Shown piece by piece: positions 25,642-33,881 of a DNA stretch of 64,000 bases; the first letter of the stretch is position 1, and each line of letters begins with the position of its first letter. Both the position numbers and the translations under genes were made by a program. The stretch comes from JBMOPD01 sp049323615 (lineage in GTDB: Bacteria > Bacillota > Desulfotomaculia > Desulfotomaculales > Desulfocucumaceae), in NCBI GenBank assembly GCA_049323615.1, contig JBMOPD010000035.1, forward strand, positions 159,383 through 223,382, read 5' to 3'. Under the pieces are notes generated by a model. That model had not been told where the DNA came from. It saw only the letters and a list, made by a program, of their open reading frames with translations, and did not search any database.

Positions 25642-26337
25642 TCAGGCCCTGTTGGCCAGACGGAAGGCGTTGACCACTCCGTGGCAAAGGCAGGCGGTGC
25701 TCAATAAAAATCCTTTTTCAGTCCCTGCCTGCCTTACTTTTTCCAGCGCCGACCACAGATCCACCGGCTTATAGCCGCCCACCCCCGGAGCCAGCTGGAC
25801 ACTTCTGAGGCCTATGGAAACAAAGCCCTCAACTCTCAGATCCTGAAGGTCCCTGTAAAGGAACCCCTGGCGCTTCTCACCGGTGACCGTGCAGACTGCC
25901 GGAGGCTCCGGGCAGTCGTCCGGGCAGAGAAAGTTGGCGTAACTGCTGTACAGCTTGTCTGCCTCGGCCCGGGTGGGGTTTGGCAGAATGCTTGCCGCCC
26001 GTTCGGGAACAAAGACCCTGATCACCTCAAAGTCCTGCCAAAGCTTCCTTTTCAGCCACTCAAAGGCCAGGTGGACGGGCACAGCCGGAACTATATAGGA
26101 GGGAATATCTTTCCCGGTTAAACAGCCGGCCAAAAAATCCACCCCGTCCCCTTGCACCGTCTTTACGGGCAGCCCGGAAAGCCGGCGCAGAGCCACATCA
26201 CTGATGTCCACCACCAGGAGGGACGACCGGGTGTATCTGGCCGCCAGGCGTTTTGCGGCAATCCCGCCGAAACGGCCCGCGCCGATAATCCAAAAGCTTT
26301 TTACATCTGCAGGATTGACATCAATTAATCCTTCCAT
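25642..26337 (-). CDS. Rossmann-fold nucleotide-binding protein
   Basis: 231 residues. The N-terminal GAGRFGGIAAKRL is an NAD(P)-binding Rossmann motif, as in TrkA-N domains, followed by a VVDIS strand end. The middle has a Cys-rich CPDDCPEPPAVC segment near residue 140, and the end LSTACLCHGVVNAFRLA has further Cys residues. No precise family is recognised. It is divergent from the corrinoid adenosyltransferase gene, sharing its promoter region. Confidence 0.6.
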   Translation of the reverse strand: MEGLIDVNPADVKSFWIIGAGRFGGIAAKRLAARYTRSSLLVVDISDVALRRLSGLPVKTVQGDGVDFLAGCLTGKDIPSYIVPAVPVHLAFEWLKRKLWQDFEVIRVFVPERAASILPNPTRAEADKLYSSYANFLCPDDCPEPPAVCTVTGEKRQGFLYRDLQDLRVEGFVSIGLRSVQLAPGVGGYKPVDLWSALEKVRQAGTEKGFLLSTACLCHGVVNAFRLANRA

Positions 26338-26395
26338 CTGCCTTTTCCATCCTTGCCCACCTGTTTATCGGGGTCATGAAAAAACGGGGAATTAA

Positions 26396-26441
26396 TAATT
26401 GTTACCATTTATTATAATCATATTATATTTTATAATAAAAT
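26396..26441 (+). promoter_or_regulatory. AT-rich promoter of the adenosyltransferase-regulator-corrinoid unit
   Basis: The 124-base divergent gap holds ATAATTGTTACCAT and several TATAAT-like hexamers before an AAGGGGGG ribosome site. The first motif recurs at 10648. The AT content is far above that of the flanking genes. Confidence 0.4.
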
Positions 26442-26461
26442 GAAAAAGGGGGGTAGTTATT

Positions 26462-26989
26462 GTGCCGGCGGGAAAAGTCATTGTCTTGACGGGTGAAGGC
26501 AAAGGGAAAACCACCTCGGCACTGGGTTTGTGCCTGGAGGAGTGGCTAAAGGGCAAGAAAATTAATATCATTCAGTTTATTAAGGGTGAAAAGTCGTATG
26601 GAGAGATGATGGCAAAGGATTACCTGGGAGAAACTTTTAAAATAAAACAGGCCGGGCTGGGTTTTGTGAGGAATTCAGATAAACATCCCCTTGAGCTGCA
26701 CAGGCAGTATGCCGCCAGGGGCCTGGATGAAGCTTTAAAGGAAATAAAGTCCAATCTTTATGATATAATCGTACTGGATGAAATTAATTACGCCGTACAT
26801 TTCGACCTGCTCACCGAAGAACAGGTTATCGACGTAATCAACCAGAAGCCGGAAAACCTTACCCTTATTTTGACAGGGAGGTACGCCCGCAGCTCGGTAA
26901 TCGAAAAATCCGACGAAACTTTTGAATTTACGGCGGTGAAACACTATTCCGCCAGGGGCATTATGGCCAGGCAGGGAATCGAGTACTGA
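26462..26989 (+). CDS. cobO: Corrinoid adenosyltransferase (CobA/CobO/BtuR family)
   Basis: 175 residues, GTG start. The P-loop is TGEGKGKTTSALG (about residue 10), then IQFIKGE and LDEINYAVHF, typical of the BtuR/CobO family that adenosylates cob(I)alamin or cobyrinic acid diamide using ATP. The residues are shorter and more Lys-rich than many relatives. It starts a plus-strand unit with an XRE regulator 20 bases downstream and a corrinoid protein after that. Its place among methyl-transfer genes suggests corrinoid salvage or maturation. Confidence 0.83.
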   Translation: MPAGKVIVLTGEGKGKTTSALGLCLEEWLKGKKINIIQFIKGEKSYGEMMAKDYLGETFKIKQAGLGFVRNSDKHPLELHRQYAARGLDEALKEIKSNLYDIIVLDEINYAVHFDLLTEEQVIDVINQKPENLTLILTGRYARSSVIEKSDETFEFTAVKHYSARGIMARQGIEY

Positions 26990-27009
26990 TCCGGACGGGA
27001 GTGTAGCCT

Positions 27010-27792
27010 TTGAATCTCGGGCAGAAAATAAGGGATTTCAGAAAGGAACGGGGAATAACCTTAACGCAGCTGGCCAATGTACTGTCCATTTCTCCATCTT
27101 ACCTCAGCGCCATTGAAAGAAACCTGCGCACACCTTCTATACAAATGCTGAAAAAAATCGGGGACAAATTAAATGTGCCGGTTACCTACCTGGTCGGATC
27201 CGAAGAAAATGTTCTCACCGGAAAAAAACTCAAATACATGCGGGAAAGCAGGAATTTAACCCGGGAAGAGTTGTCAGAAATATGCGATATTTCTGTGAGA
27301 ATGCTGGAAAAAATAGAGGAGGGCCAGGAGAGTCCCGACCTGGACTGCTTAAAAAAATTGTCCCAGGGATTAAACGTGGAAATAAAGTTCTTTCTCGACC
27401 GCGGCGACTACAACAGTCTCGGCAGCAGGCTGACAAAAATACGCAGGAGCAAAGGTTACACAGTTTTCTCACTGGCCGAAGAAACAGGGCTGACAGCAGA
27501 AATGATCAGCCGGATAGAAAGCGGCCAGGTCACTCCCTACCTGGATACCATAGAAGACATCGCCAGGGTTCTGAACACCTCCCCGGCCTATCTGCTTATG
27601 GAGAGCAGGGACGTGGAGGACATGCTCTCCACACTGGGCAGTGACCTGCTTGGGGTTTTGGGAGATCCCGATGTACAGGCCGTTCTGAAATCATTAAGGG
27701 ATTTTCAGCCGGGCGATCTGAAGCACATAATAGATTACATCCAGTTTTTCAAGCAGAACAGGCAATTAATTAACACAGCCTCAGGGGGTTAA
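27010..27792 (+). CDS. Transcriptional regulator with three XRE-type HTH domains (paralog)
   Basis: 260 residues from a TTG, closely similar to 24805-25572 throughout, including three HTH units and the C-terminal VLGDPDVQAVLKSLRDFQ segment. It is encoded between the adenosyltransferase and a corrinoid protein, with four bases to the latter. Having two such regulators in one locus suggests separate control of the two halves, or control of each by a different signal. Confidence 0.8.
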   Translation: MNLGQKIRDFRKERGITLTQLANVLSISPSYLSAIERNLRTPSIQMLKKIGDKLNVPVTYLVGSEENVLTGKKLKYMRESRNLTREELSEICDISVRMLEKIEEGQESPDLDCLKKLSQGLNVEIKFFLDRGDYNSLGSRLTKIRRSKGYTVFSLAEETGLTAEMISRIESGQVTPYLDTIEDIARVLNTSPAYLLMESRDVEDMLSTLGSDLLGVLGDPDVQAVLKSLRDFQPGDLKHIIDYIQFFKQNRQLINTASGG

Positions 27793-27796
27793 GGAT

Positions 27797-28477
27797 GTGG
27801 ACAGAGTAACCGAACAGGAAAAATTGTTGCTGGATCAGATAAAACATGCAGTTATTTTTTTCGATGAGGATGAAATGAAAACGTCGGTAAGACAGTGGCT
27901 GGATTGTGGCCTTGATCCCGCCAATGGCATTTTCAACGGGCTGGTGCCCGGCATGGAAGAGGTCGGCAGGCTCTATGAAGATCAGGTTTACTTCATACCG
28001 GAACTGCTGATGTGCGCAGAAGTGCTCTACAAGGGACTGGAAATGTTAAAAACCAAAATAGAAAAGAAAGACCATTTTGTAAAGGGTAAAATTGTCATCG
28101 GGGTAGTTTACGGAGACATACATGATATTGGAAAGAATATCGTGAAAATGATGCTGGAAATCTCCGGCTTTGAAGTACATGACCTGGGAAGGGACGTTCC
28201 GCTGGAAACCTTTGCCGGCAAGCTGGCCGAGGTGCAGCCGGACATACTTTGCCTTTCAGCCATGATGACCACCACCATGTTTGAAATGAGAAGAATAATC
28301 AGGAATTTAAAAGAACACAACCCGGAATTAAAAGTAATGGTGGGAGGGGCTCCCTTTTCCGAAAACATCGCCCGGAGATGGGGAGCCGCCGGCTATGGCC
28401 GGGACGCCCATCACGCCTTAAAGGCAGCCGTAAACATAATGAACCAGATAAAAAAAGAGGTCGGAATCACAGAATAG
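27797..28477 (+). CDS. Corrinoid (cobalamin-binding) methyl carrier protein, second copy
   Basis: 226 residues with the helical cap and the B12-domain motifs DIHDIGKN, LSAMMTTTM and GGAP. It is a clear paralog of 17366-18037. The overlap of its 3' end with the convergent cbiO gene is 11 bases. No methyltransferase gene directly adjoins it, so its partner is probably one of the enzymes at 12.8-24.6 kb. Confidence 0.86.
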   Translation: MDRVTEQEKLLLDQIKHAVIFFDEDEMKTSVRQWLDCGLDPANGIFNGLVPGMEEVGRLYEDQVYFIPELLMCAEVLYKGLEMLKTKIEKKDHFVKGKIVIGVVYGDIHDIGKNIVKMMLEISGFEVHDLGRDVPLETFAGKLAEVQPDILCLSAMMTTTMFEMRRIIRNLKEHNPELKVMVGGAPFSENIARRWGAAGYGRDAHHALKAAVNIMNQIKKEVGITE

Positions 28478-29339
28478 AAAGACGCTGGCTTTGTTTAAAC
28501 AGCCTGTACTCCGGTATACATGCAAGGAGTTCCTTTTTATTCCTGGGGACGGGCGCATTCCCCGGCAGCCAGCCCTTTTCCCTCAGTTCGTTGTATACCT
28601 CAATCAGCCATGGCCTCTCCAGGTTCGTGGCCCGCAAAAGTTCATCGTCAAGAAATATCCTTTCGGGCGTTCCCTTTCCGGCCACCGCCCCGCCCTTCAC
28701 CACGAATATGTAGTCCGCCCAGGAATAGGCCAGGTCCACGTCGTGGGTGGACAGCAGCACCGTCTTACCATCCCGGTTGAGCCTGTCAAGAAGCTCCACT
28801 ATCTGCCCCTTAAGCCTGGGGTCCAGATAGGCCGTAGGCTCGTCAAATATGATCACCTCGGGGTCCATGGCCAGGATATCGGCAATGGAAACCCTCTTTT
28901 TTTGGCCGTAGCTTAAGAAGTGGGTGGGCCTGTCCTTCAGATCGGTTATCCCGGTTTCCGCCATGGCCCGGTATACCCGCTGCAGCACCTGTTCCTTTGA
29001 TAATCCCATGTTCATGGGTCCGAAGGAAATCTCCTGGGAAACACTGGCGGAAAAAAGCTGGGTGTCGGGGTCCTGGAACACAATGCCCACCTTCTTGCGC
29101 AGATCCATTAAGGAAGCGTGGTCGTAGCGGACATCCCTGCCGGCGAAGCGCACCTGTCCCCGGGCCGGCCGCAGTATGCCGTTGAAATGCAGGAACAGAG
29201 TGGTCTTGCCCGCTCCGTTTGGCCCGAGAATAACCACCTTCTTACCCTTTTCAATGGAGAGGGAGAGTTCTCCCAGCGCCCTGGTGCCATCGGGATATTT
29301 AAAATGCAGGTCCCTGGCCTCAAGAATAAATTCCGCCAC
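28467..29339 (-). CDS. cbiO: Cobalt ECF transporter ATPase CbiO
   Basis: 290 residues, GTG start with GGAGG seven bases upstream. Walker A GPNGAGKTT, signature LSYGQKKRVSIA, Walker B VIIFDEPTAYLD and the switch His in LLSTHDVDL are all present. Energises cobalt uptake with CbiMNQ, encoded just upstream. Confidence 0.9.
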   Translation of the reverse strand: MAEFILEARDLHFKYPDGTRALGELSLSIEKGKKVVILGPNGAGKTTLFLHFNGILRPARGQVRFAGRDVRYDHASLMDLRKKVGIVFQDPDTQLFSASVSQEISFGPMNMGLSKEQVLQRVYRAMAETGITDLKDRPTHFLSYGQKKRVSIADILAMDPEVIIFDEPTAYLDPRLKGQIVELLDRLNRDGKTVLLSTHDVDLAYSWADYIFVVKGGAVAGKGTPERIFLDDELLRATNLERPWLIEVYNELREKGWLPGNAPVPRNKKELLACIPEYRLFKQSQRLSIL

Positions 29340-29348
29340 AAAGTTACC

Positions 29349-29382
29349 TCCTAATCCCTAACCCTTAGCCCCTAATCCCCGA
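29349..29382. repeat. CCCTAAT heptad repeat
   Basis: About four degenerate copies of CCCTAAT/CCCTAAC lie between cbiO and cbiQ and run into the end of cbiQ, inside an operon. Member of the second heptad family of this window. Confidence 0.65.
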
Positions 29383-30146
29383 TCAACCAGGCTCAGGGTC
29401 ACCAGAAAGATTTCAATGACAACAATAAAAACTATATTCTTTCCAGAGATATCATACTGCTTATCCAGCACCCTGATCTCCCCGGTGTAGCACCTGGCCG
29501 ACATGGTTGTATACAGCATCTGGGAGCGGTGGTAAGCCTTGATGAAAAGGTTGGCCGCCAGCTGGCCCAAAGAAAAATACGATGTCTTCAAAGTTGCATA
29601 TCCCCACCGGGACGACTGGGATATGTAAATTTTATCGGCAGTTTCCAGCAGGACAAAAATGAACCGGTAAATAAGGGACATTAATTCAACAAACAGGGGA
29701 GGTACCCTTAGCTTTTTGAGCACCGTAAGAATCTCCACCATGGGGGTTGTTAAGGAAAGAAAGTAAAGGCACGATACTGCGCTTAGCGACTTTAAGAACA
29801 GGTCCCCGGCCGACCGGAGGCTTGGCGCCGTAACACCCAGTGCGTAGCCGCCCACCTTAAATCCCCACAAAAAGGAATAATCATCCCCTGCATAAGAAAA
29901 CGCCACCGTCAATACTCCAATCACCAAAAAGGACATGGGGACGGACATAAGCTTTAAATAAAACAACGGCGGAATTCCGGCCCGGAAAACAACCAGCCCG
30001 GCCATCAGCAAAATAACCAGAAGAGAAGTTAATTCAGCGGAAAAAACCAGACAAATGATCATTGTCGTCAGGGCAAAACCGAACTTTTCCGCCGGGTGAA
30101 CACGGTTTAACCGGTTGGAGTATGCATATTGGTCTATCTTCAGCAA
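29358..30146 (-). CDS. cbiQ: Cobalt ECF transporter membrane subunit CbiQ
   Basis: 262 residues with about five to six membrane segments and the coupling helices typical of ECF T-components (SSRWGYATLKTSYFSLGQLAANLFIKAYHRSQ, given in part). The N-terminus has NRVHPAEKF. Scaffold between CbiO and CbiMN. Confidence 0.88.
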   Translation of the reverse strand: MLKIDQYAYSNRLNRVHPAEKFGFALTTMIICLVFSAELTSLLVILLMAGLVVFRAGIPPLFYLKLMSVPMSFLVIGVLTVAFSYAGDDYSFLWGFKVGGYALGVTAPSLRSAGDLFLKSLSAVSCLYFLSLTTPMVEILTVLKKLRVPPLFVELMSLIYRFIFVLLETADKIYISQSSRWGYATLKTSYFSLGQLAANLFIKAYHRSQMLYTTMSARCYTGEIRVLDKQYDISGKNIVFIVVIEIFLVTLSLVDRGLGAKG

Positions 30147-30264
30147 ATCATCAATTACCCCCCTGGTGAGGAGTAAGGGGCTGAAAACCGCTTTCCAGCC
30201 CTACCTTCCCCCACCCATCCGGTTGTGTACCGGGCCGTTTTTCTTGTTGAAGGACCGCCGGACT

Positions 30265-30561
30265 TCATTGCCGGCGTGTCTGCGCCTGTTCCTTTCTTCC
30301 CTTTATAAGACCCAGGAAATAACCGATGAACCCGGCGCCAATGGCCGCCTGCAGGGCAAAGAGCAGGCTTTCAATCTCACCGCTGGGCGGCTCCCAGATG
30401 GATCTGAACCAGGGTTGATAATCCGGGTGTATTTCAGTAATTACCTCTTCGGCTGCCCCGTCAGCGCCGCCAAATTCCGCGCCGGTTTGGATAACCATAG
30501 GGAAGGCGGCCAGTATAACAACAATAGCGATCAGGATGACATTTTTTGTGCGCACATCCAT
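30265..30561 (-). CDS. cbiN: Cobalt transporter accessory subunit CbiN
   Basis: 98 residues with two membrane segments (about 7-27 and 66-88) joined by an external loop with FGGADGAAEEVI and YQPW, as in CbiN. It assists metal loading into CbiM. Start overlaps the stop of cbiM. Confidence 0.88.
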   Translation of the reverse strand: MDVRTKNVILIAIVVILAAFPMVIQTGAEFGGADGAAEEVITEIHPDYQPWFRSIWEPPSGEIESLLFALQAAIGAGFIGYFLGLIKGRKEQAQTRRQ

Positions 30562-31328
30562 CAGCTTTTCACCTCCCCGGAAACCTCTCCTCCGGTAATA
30601 ACCGCCAGTTCCCGCAGTTCCTGCCTGTTGTGCGCCGTCAGCAGGTTAAAGATAACCACCGTCAGAAGCCCCTCGCTAACCGCCAGGGGGATTTGGGTAA
30701 CCGCAAATATGCCCATAAACTTCACAAAGGAGGCGGCCAAGCCGCCCACTTCAGCAGGAAATGCCAGGGCCAACTGCAACGAGGTGGTGGTGTAGGTTAA
30801 CAGGTCACCCATGGCGGCAGCCAAAAAAATGCCTAAAGCCGGGGGGGCGCCTACCTTCTGACAGAGTTTATAAATTCCGTAGGCCGCCAGCGGGCCCACC
30901 ACAGCCATGGAAAAGGTATTGGCGCCCAAGGTGGTCAGACCCCCGTGGGCCAGCAGAATAGCTTGGAAAATAAGCACTATACAGCCCAGCACACTCATTG
31001 CCGTAGGACCGAAAAGCACAGCTCCCAAACCTACGCCGGTGGGGTGAGAACAACTGCCGGTTACCGAAGGAATCTTCAAGGCAGACAGAACGAAGGCAAA
31101 GGCTCCGGCCAGTCCCAGCAGCATCTTCATTTCCGGGTGGGCCCGTACCGTCTTTTTAATTGAAAGAATACCTATAATGAGAAAAGGCAGTGTTGCAGCA
31201 GCCCAGATCAGACACCACTTAACGGGAAGAAATCCCTCCATGATGTGCATGGCGTATGCGTTAGGAGAATAATACATGAAAATGCAGAACAACACTAACA
31301 CCGAGAAGACTTTCATCCGCTTCGACAT
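30561..31328 (-). CDS. cbiM: Cobalt ECF transporter substrate-binding subunit CbiM
   Basis: 255 residues. A signal peptide (residues 5-26) ends before MHIMEGFLP; the His after cleavage is the known cobalt ligand in CbiM. The protein has six further membrane segments and a second His-rich site (SCSHPTGVGLG). AGGAGG is eight bases before the ATG. Its leader holds a cobalamin riboswitch. Confidence 0.92.
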   Translation of the reverse strand: MSKRMKVFSVLVLFCIFMYYSPNAYAMHIMEGFLPVKWCLIWAAATLPFLIIGILSIKKTVRAHPEMKMLLGLAGAFAFVLSALKIPSVTGSCSHPTGVGLGAVLFGPTAMSVLGCIVLIFQAILLAHGGLTTLGANTFSMAVVGPLAAYGIYKLCQKVGAPPALGIFLAAAMGDLLTYTTTSLQLALAFPAEVGGLAASFVKFMGIFAVTQIPLAVSEGLLTVVIFNLLTAHNRQELRELAVITGGEVSGEVKS

Positions 31329-31422
31329 CCTCGCATCCTCCTGGTATCAATTTTAAAGAAAGGCGCTTTTTTCAAAGAAAATCCGTGGAGCTTTATAAAC
31401 TAGTCATAGGGATATCCGAAAC

Positions 31423-31483
31423 AAAAAAAACAGCCCACTAAACCACCCCCTAAAAATAAAGTGGTTTTACAACAGGCCGGCTG
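31423..31483 (-). terminator. Second terminator in the cbi leader
   Basis: On the minus strand a compound stem (outer CAGCC/GGCTG, inner AAAACCAC/GTGGTTT) is followed by eight Ts. It stands between the riboswitch terminator and cbiM, so cbiMNQO reads through two terminators. Confidence 0.6.
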
Positions 31484-31611
31484 AAAGTGGCTTTGGTTCA
31501 TCATGAGCCCAAGTTGCCCCGCTTTGAGCCCATTCACCAGCTGATAACCCCAAAATACGCGCCGAATTCCGTTTAAGCCCTATCCCTCGGGATAAGGCAC
31601 CCATAGCTAAA

Positions 31612-31655
31612 AGTTAAAAATTAAAGCCCCCTGCACCCATACGCAAGGGGCTTAA
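31612..31655 (-). terminator. Riboswitch terminator
   Basis: Minus-strand stem TTAAGCCCC... with GGGGCTTTAA, then TTTTTAA. Follows the aptamer by about 65 bases and is the likely off-state terminator. Confidence 0.65.
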
Positions 31656-31721
31656 ACCGGCTTCTTTCCTGAAAAGCCGCCGCTCAACCTCCCCATCCGT
31701 CGTGGGTGAACCCATCAAGCT

Positions 31722-31901
31722 CAGGACAAGCAGGTTTCCTGGCTCAAGATCATCATCTCTCCTGCGCCTTCCCGGGCCGTTGCAGCCAGTGGCATGAAGC
31801 AGGCAGACTCCCTTTTACAGTGGCGGGACCGCGCCGGACTTTAACCGGCTTCCCTTTTCAATTCCACCCGTTTCGCCGCAGGGGTGGAATCACTTGTCCT
31901 G
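31722..31901 (-). promoter_or_regulatory. Cobalamin (AdoCbl) riboswitch controlling cbiMNQO
   Basis: Read on the minus strand, P1 is a perfect nine-base pair (CAGGACAAG with CTTGTCCTG). Core segments match the consensus: GGGAAGCCGGTTAAAGTCC, GCGGTCCCGCCACTGT and the B12 box AGCCAGGAAACCTGCTT near the 3' side. It lies about 400 bases before cbiM, with two terminators between. High cobalamin should repress cobalt import. Confidence 0.93.
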
Positions 31902-31987
31902 TATTTATGAATTTAACATATTTTATCATCCCGCCCACAAGCAGTCAAATACTTTTAGAGCTATAAGCATTCAGCAATCAGCATTTA

Positions 31988-32019
31988 AAAAATCCCTGCC
32001 GGTACAGGCAGGGATTTTA
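31988..32019 (-). terminator. Rho-independent terminator
   Basis: A perfect 12-bp stem (arm AAAATCCCTGCC) with a six-base loop and six Ts on the minus strand, directly after the stop of the gene at 32020. Confidence 0.8.
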
Positions 32020-32397
32020 CTAGTGCTGGTTGCGGTTCCCGTTATGGATTTCAAAGCTCCAGTTTATACCATTATTGTTATCCCAGTTGTAGGCGCTGTC
32101 CCGGAAACAGAAATTGAATCGATCTTCATCCGGCATTTCCAGTGTTTTAACCCATCCCCACCCGGTTCTGGACATCTTCAGATCGGCAACGTTTCTCCAT
32201 TCCCCGGCGTCTCCATACCCAACGCGCATAAAAACCTGATCGGCTCCGCTCTTTGCCAGGAGTCCGTAATAAAGCACGGTAATCTCCTCCCCCATTGTTA
32301 TCGGGGTAGGGTCCACCACCACCCCCTGGGGATAGTCGGCTTCGTACATGGCCCGCAGCCTTGCCTGGTGCTCACCGAAATTTGACGGATGAGCCAA
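32020..32397 (-). CDS. Small starch-binding-like (CBM25/53-type) protein
   Basis: About 125 residues. The C-terminal NNGINWSFEIHNG and the strand pattern VLYYGLLAKSGADQVFMRVGYGDAGEW are like the starch-binding modules of families 25 and 53. It stands alone, without a catalytic domain or signal peptide. GGGAGG followed by TTG at 32397 is a better start than the GTG at 32406. Own terminator at 31988. Carbohydrate binding is likely but not proven. Confidence 0.62.
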   Translation of the reverse strand: MAHPSNFGEHQARLRAMYEADYPQGVVVDPTPITMGEEITVLYYGLLAKSGADQVFMRVGYGDAGEWRNVADLKMSRTGWGWVKTLEMPDEDRFNFCFRDSAYNWDNNNGINWSFEIHNGNRNQH

Positions 32398-32575
32398 ATC
32401 TTCCACCTCCCTGTGGTTTTTAATTAGAGTTCGGGTTCAAGGATTATTATTGTTACCCGGACCGTTTTTTATACCGGGTCTTTAACATTATTTACCAAAA
32501 AACAAACGGCGCTTTAAAGCGTTAAAGTAAACCTTTGGTTTGAATACAAACCCCATAATAGCTTTATGGCGCATT

Positions 32576-32653
32576 GGAGAAGACATCGCACTCGCGAACC
32601 CGGACCTGCGACTGAACAGTCTCCGGTAATATCGCTCGATTGATGCCTTCTCC
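32576..32653. other. 78-base fold-back element of unknown nature
   Basis: Arms GGAGAAG-A-CATC and GATG-C-CTTCTCC close a 78-base segment within the 400-base gap between 32406 and 32816. The inside is GC-rich (CGCACTCGCGAACCCGGACC). It looks like a structured RNA or the end of a small element, but I cannot match it to a known family. Confidence 0.35.
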
Positions 32654-32657
32654 CTTT

Positions 32658-32806
32658 CGATAGCAACCTCTAAAGTATTGTATGTCCAAAAGAAGGAGCC
32701 GGGCTTTAGGAAAGGCTGTAAGCATTCTGGATTCTGGATTCTGGATTCTGAATTCTGGATTCCCGCCGCTGGAACAGCGGCGCCGCCCGCAAGGGCGGCT
32801 TTTTTA
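32658..32806 (+). repeat. Long intergenic repeat, copy B (candidate small RNA with terminator)
   Basis: Matches copy A at 10402-10545 in reverse orientation with few mismatches and about 15 extra bases of heptad. It contains a GGATTCT tract (32724-32763), a GCCGC/GCGGC hairpin and a terminator-type hairpin with six Ts. Confidence 0.65.
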
Positions 32807-32815
32807 TTGCTTTTA

Positions 32816-33814
32816 TTAAAGCCCGGCGATGATGGCGTCGGCCATCTGGCTGGTGGATGCGCTGCCGCCCAGGTCGTAGGTTACGTTCTTCCCTTCCTCC
32901 AGGACGGATATTACCGCCCTTGTGACCCGGCCGGCGGCCTCATTTTCGCCAATGTGCTGAAGCATCATCGTCCCGGACAGTATTATGGCCAGGGGGTTTA
33001 CCCTGTTCATCCCGGCGTGCTTGGGGGCGCTTCCGTGGACAGGCTCGAACACGGCCGCATCCTCCCCGATGTTGGCCCCGGGGGCCACGCCCAGACCGCC
33101 CACCAGGCCGGCGCACAGGTCGCTCACTATATCTCCGTACAGGTTGGGCAGCACCAGCACGTCGTAATTTTCCGGGGACTGCACCAGCTTCATGCACATG
33201 GCGTCTATAATCATGTCCTCAAATTCCACATTGGGATATTCCCGGGCCACGTTGCGGGCGCATTCCAGGAAAAGCCCGTCGGACAGCTTCAAAATGTTGG
33301 CCTTGTGCACAGCGGTCACTTTTCTGCGTCCCTGCTTTACCGCCAGGTCGAAGGCAAAGCGGACTATCCTCTCCGACGCCTCCCTGGTGATGATCTTGAT
33401 GCTTTCGGCGGCGTCCCGCCCCACCCGGTGTTCAATGCCCGCATAAAGATCCTCGGTGTTCTCCCGCACCACTATCAGGTCGACATTTTCATGCCTGGTT
33501 TTTATTCCCGGCAGGCTCCGCGCCGGCCGGACGTTGGCAAAAAGGTTCAGCTCATTCCTTAGAGTTACATTGACGCTCCTGAACCCCTTTCCCACCGGGG
33601 TGGTCAGCGGCCCCTTCAGGGCTACCCGGTTGCGCCTGACTGATTCCAGCACATACTCCGGCAGCGGGGTGCCGTACTGGGCAATGACGGCCTCACCGGC
33701 CTCCACCACCTCCCACCGGATATCCACCCCGGTGGCGTCGAACACGCGCCTGGCCGCCTCGCTTATCTCCGGGCCTATGCCGTCCCCGGGTATCAGGGTT
33801 ATGTTGTAAGCCAA
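32816..33814 (-). CDS. Isocitrate/isopropylmalate dehydrogenase-family enzyme, probably NAD isocitrate dehydrogenase
   Basis: About 332 residues. ITLIPGDGIGPEI opens the protein and the loop PLTTPVGKGFRSVNVTLRNELNLFANVRP matches NAD-dependent isocitrate dehydrogenases (given in part; the Ser and Asn bind isocitrate). VVRENTEDLYAGIE and VFEPVHGSAP follow. A TTG at 33814 has GGAGAGG at a good distance, better than the GTG at 33823. It ends the operon with aconitase-like and citrate/homocitrate-synthase-like genes, so it probably makes 2-oxoglutarate. Homoisocitrate is the alternative substrate. Confidence 0.82.
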   Translation of the reverse strand: MAYNITLIPGDGIGPEISEAARRVFDATGVDIRWEVVEAGEAVIAQYGTPLPEYVLESVRRNRVALKGPLTTPVGKGFRSVNVTLRNELNLFANVRPARSLPGIKTRHENVDLIVVRENTEDLYAGIEHRVGRDAAESIKIITREASERIVRFAFDLAVKQGRRKVTAVHKANILKLSDGLFLECARNVAREYPNVEFEDMIIDAMCMKLVQSPENYDVLVLPNLYGDIVSDLCAGLVGGLGVAPGANIGEDAAVFEPVHGSAPKHAGMNRVNPLAIILSGTMMLQHIGENEAAGRVTRAVISVLEEGKNVTYDLGGSASTSQMADAIIAGL

Positions 33815-33881
33815 TTCCCACACCTCTCCACTTAGCGGTTAGCTTTTAGTTAAGATAACTCTTTACTTTAGGCTGACTGCT

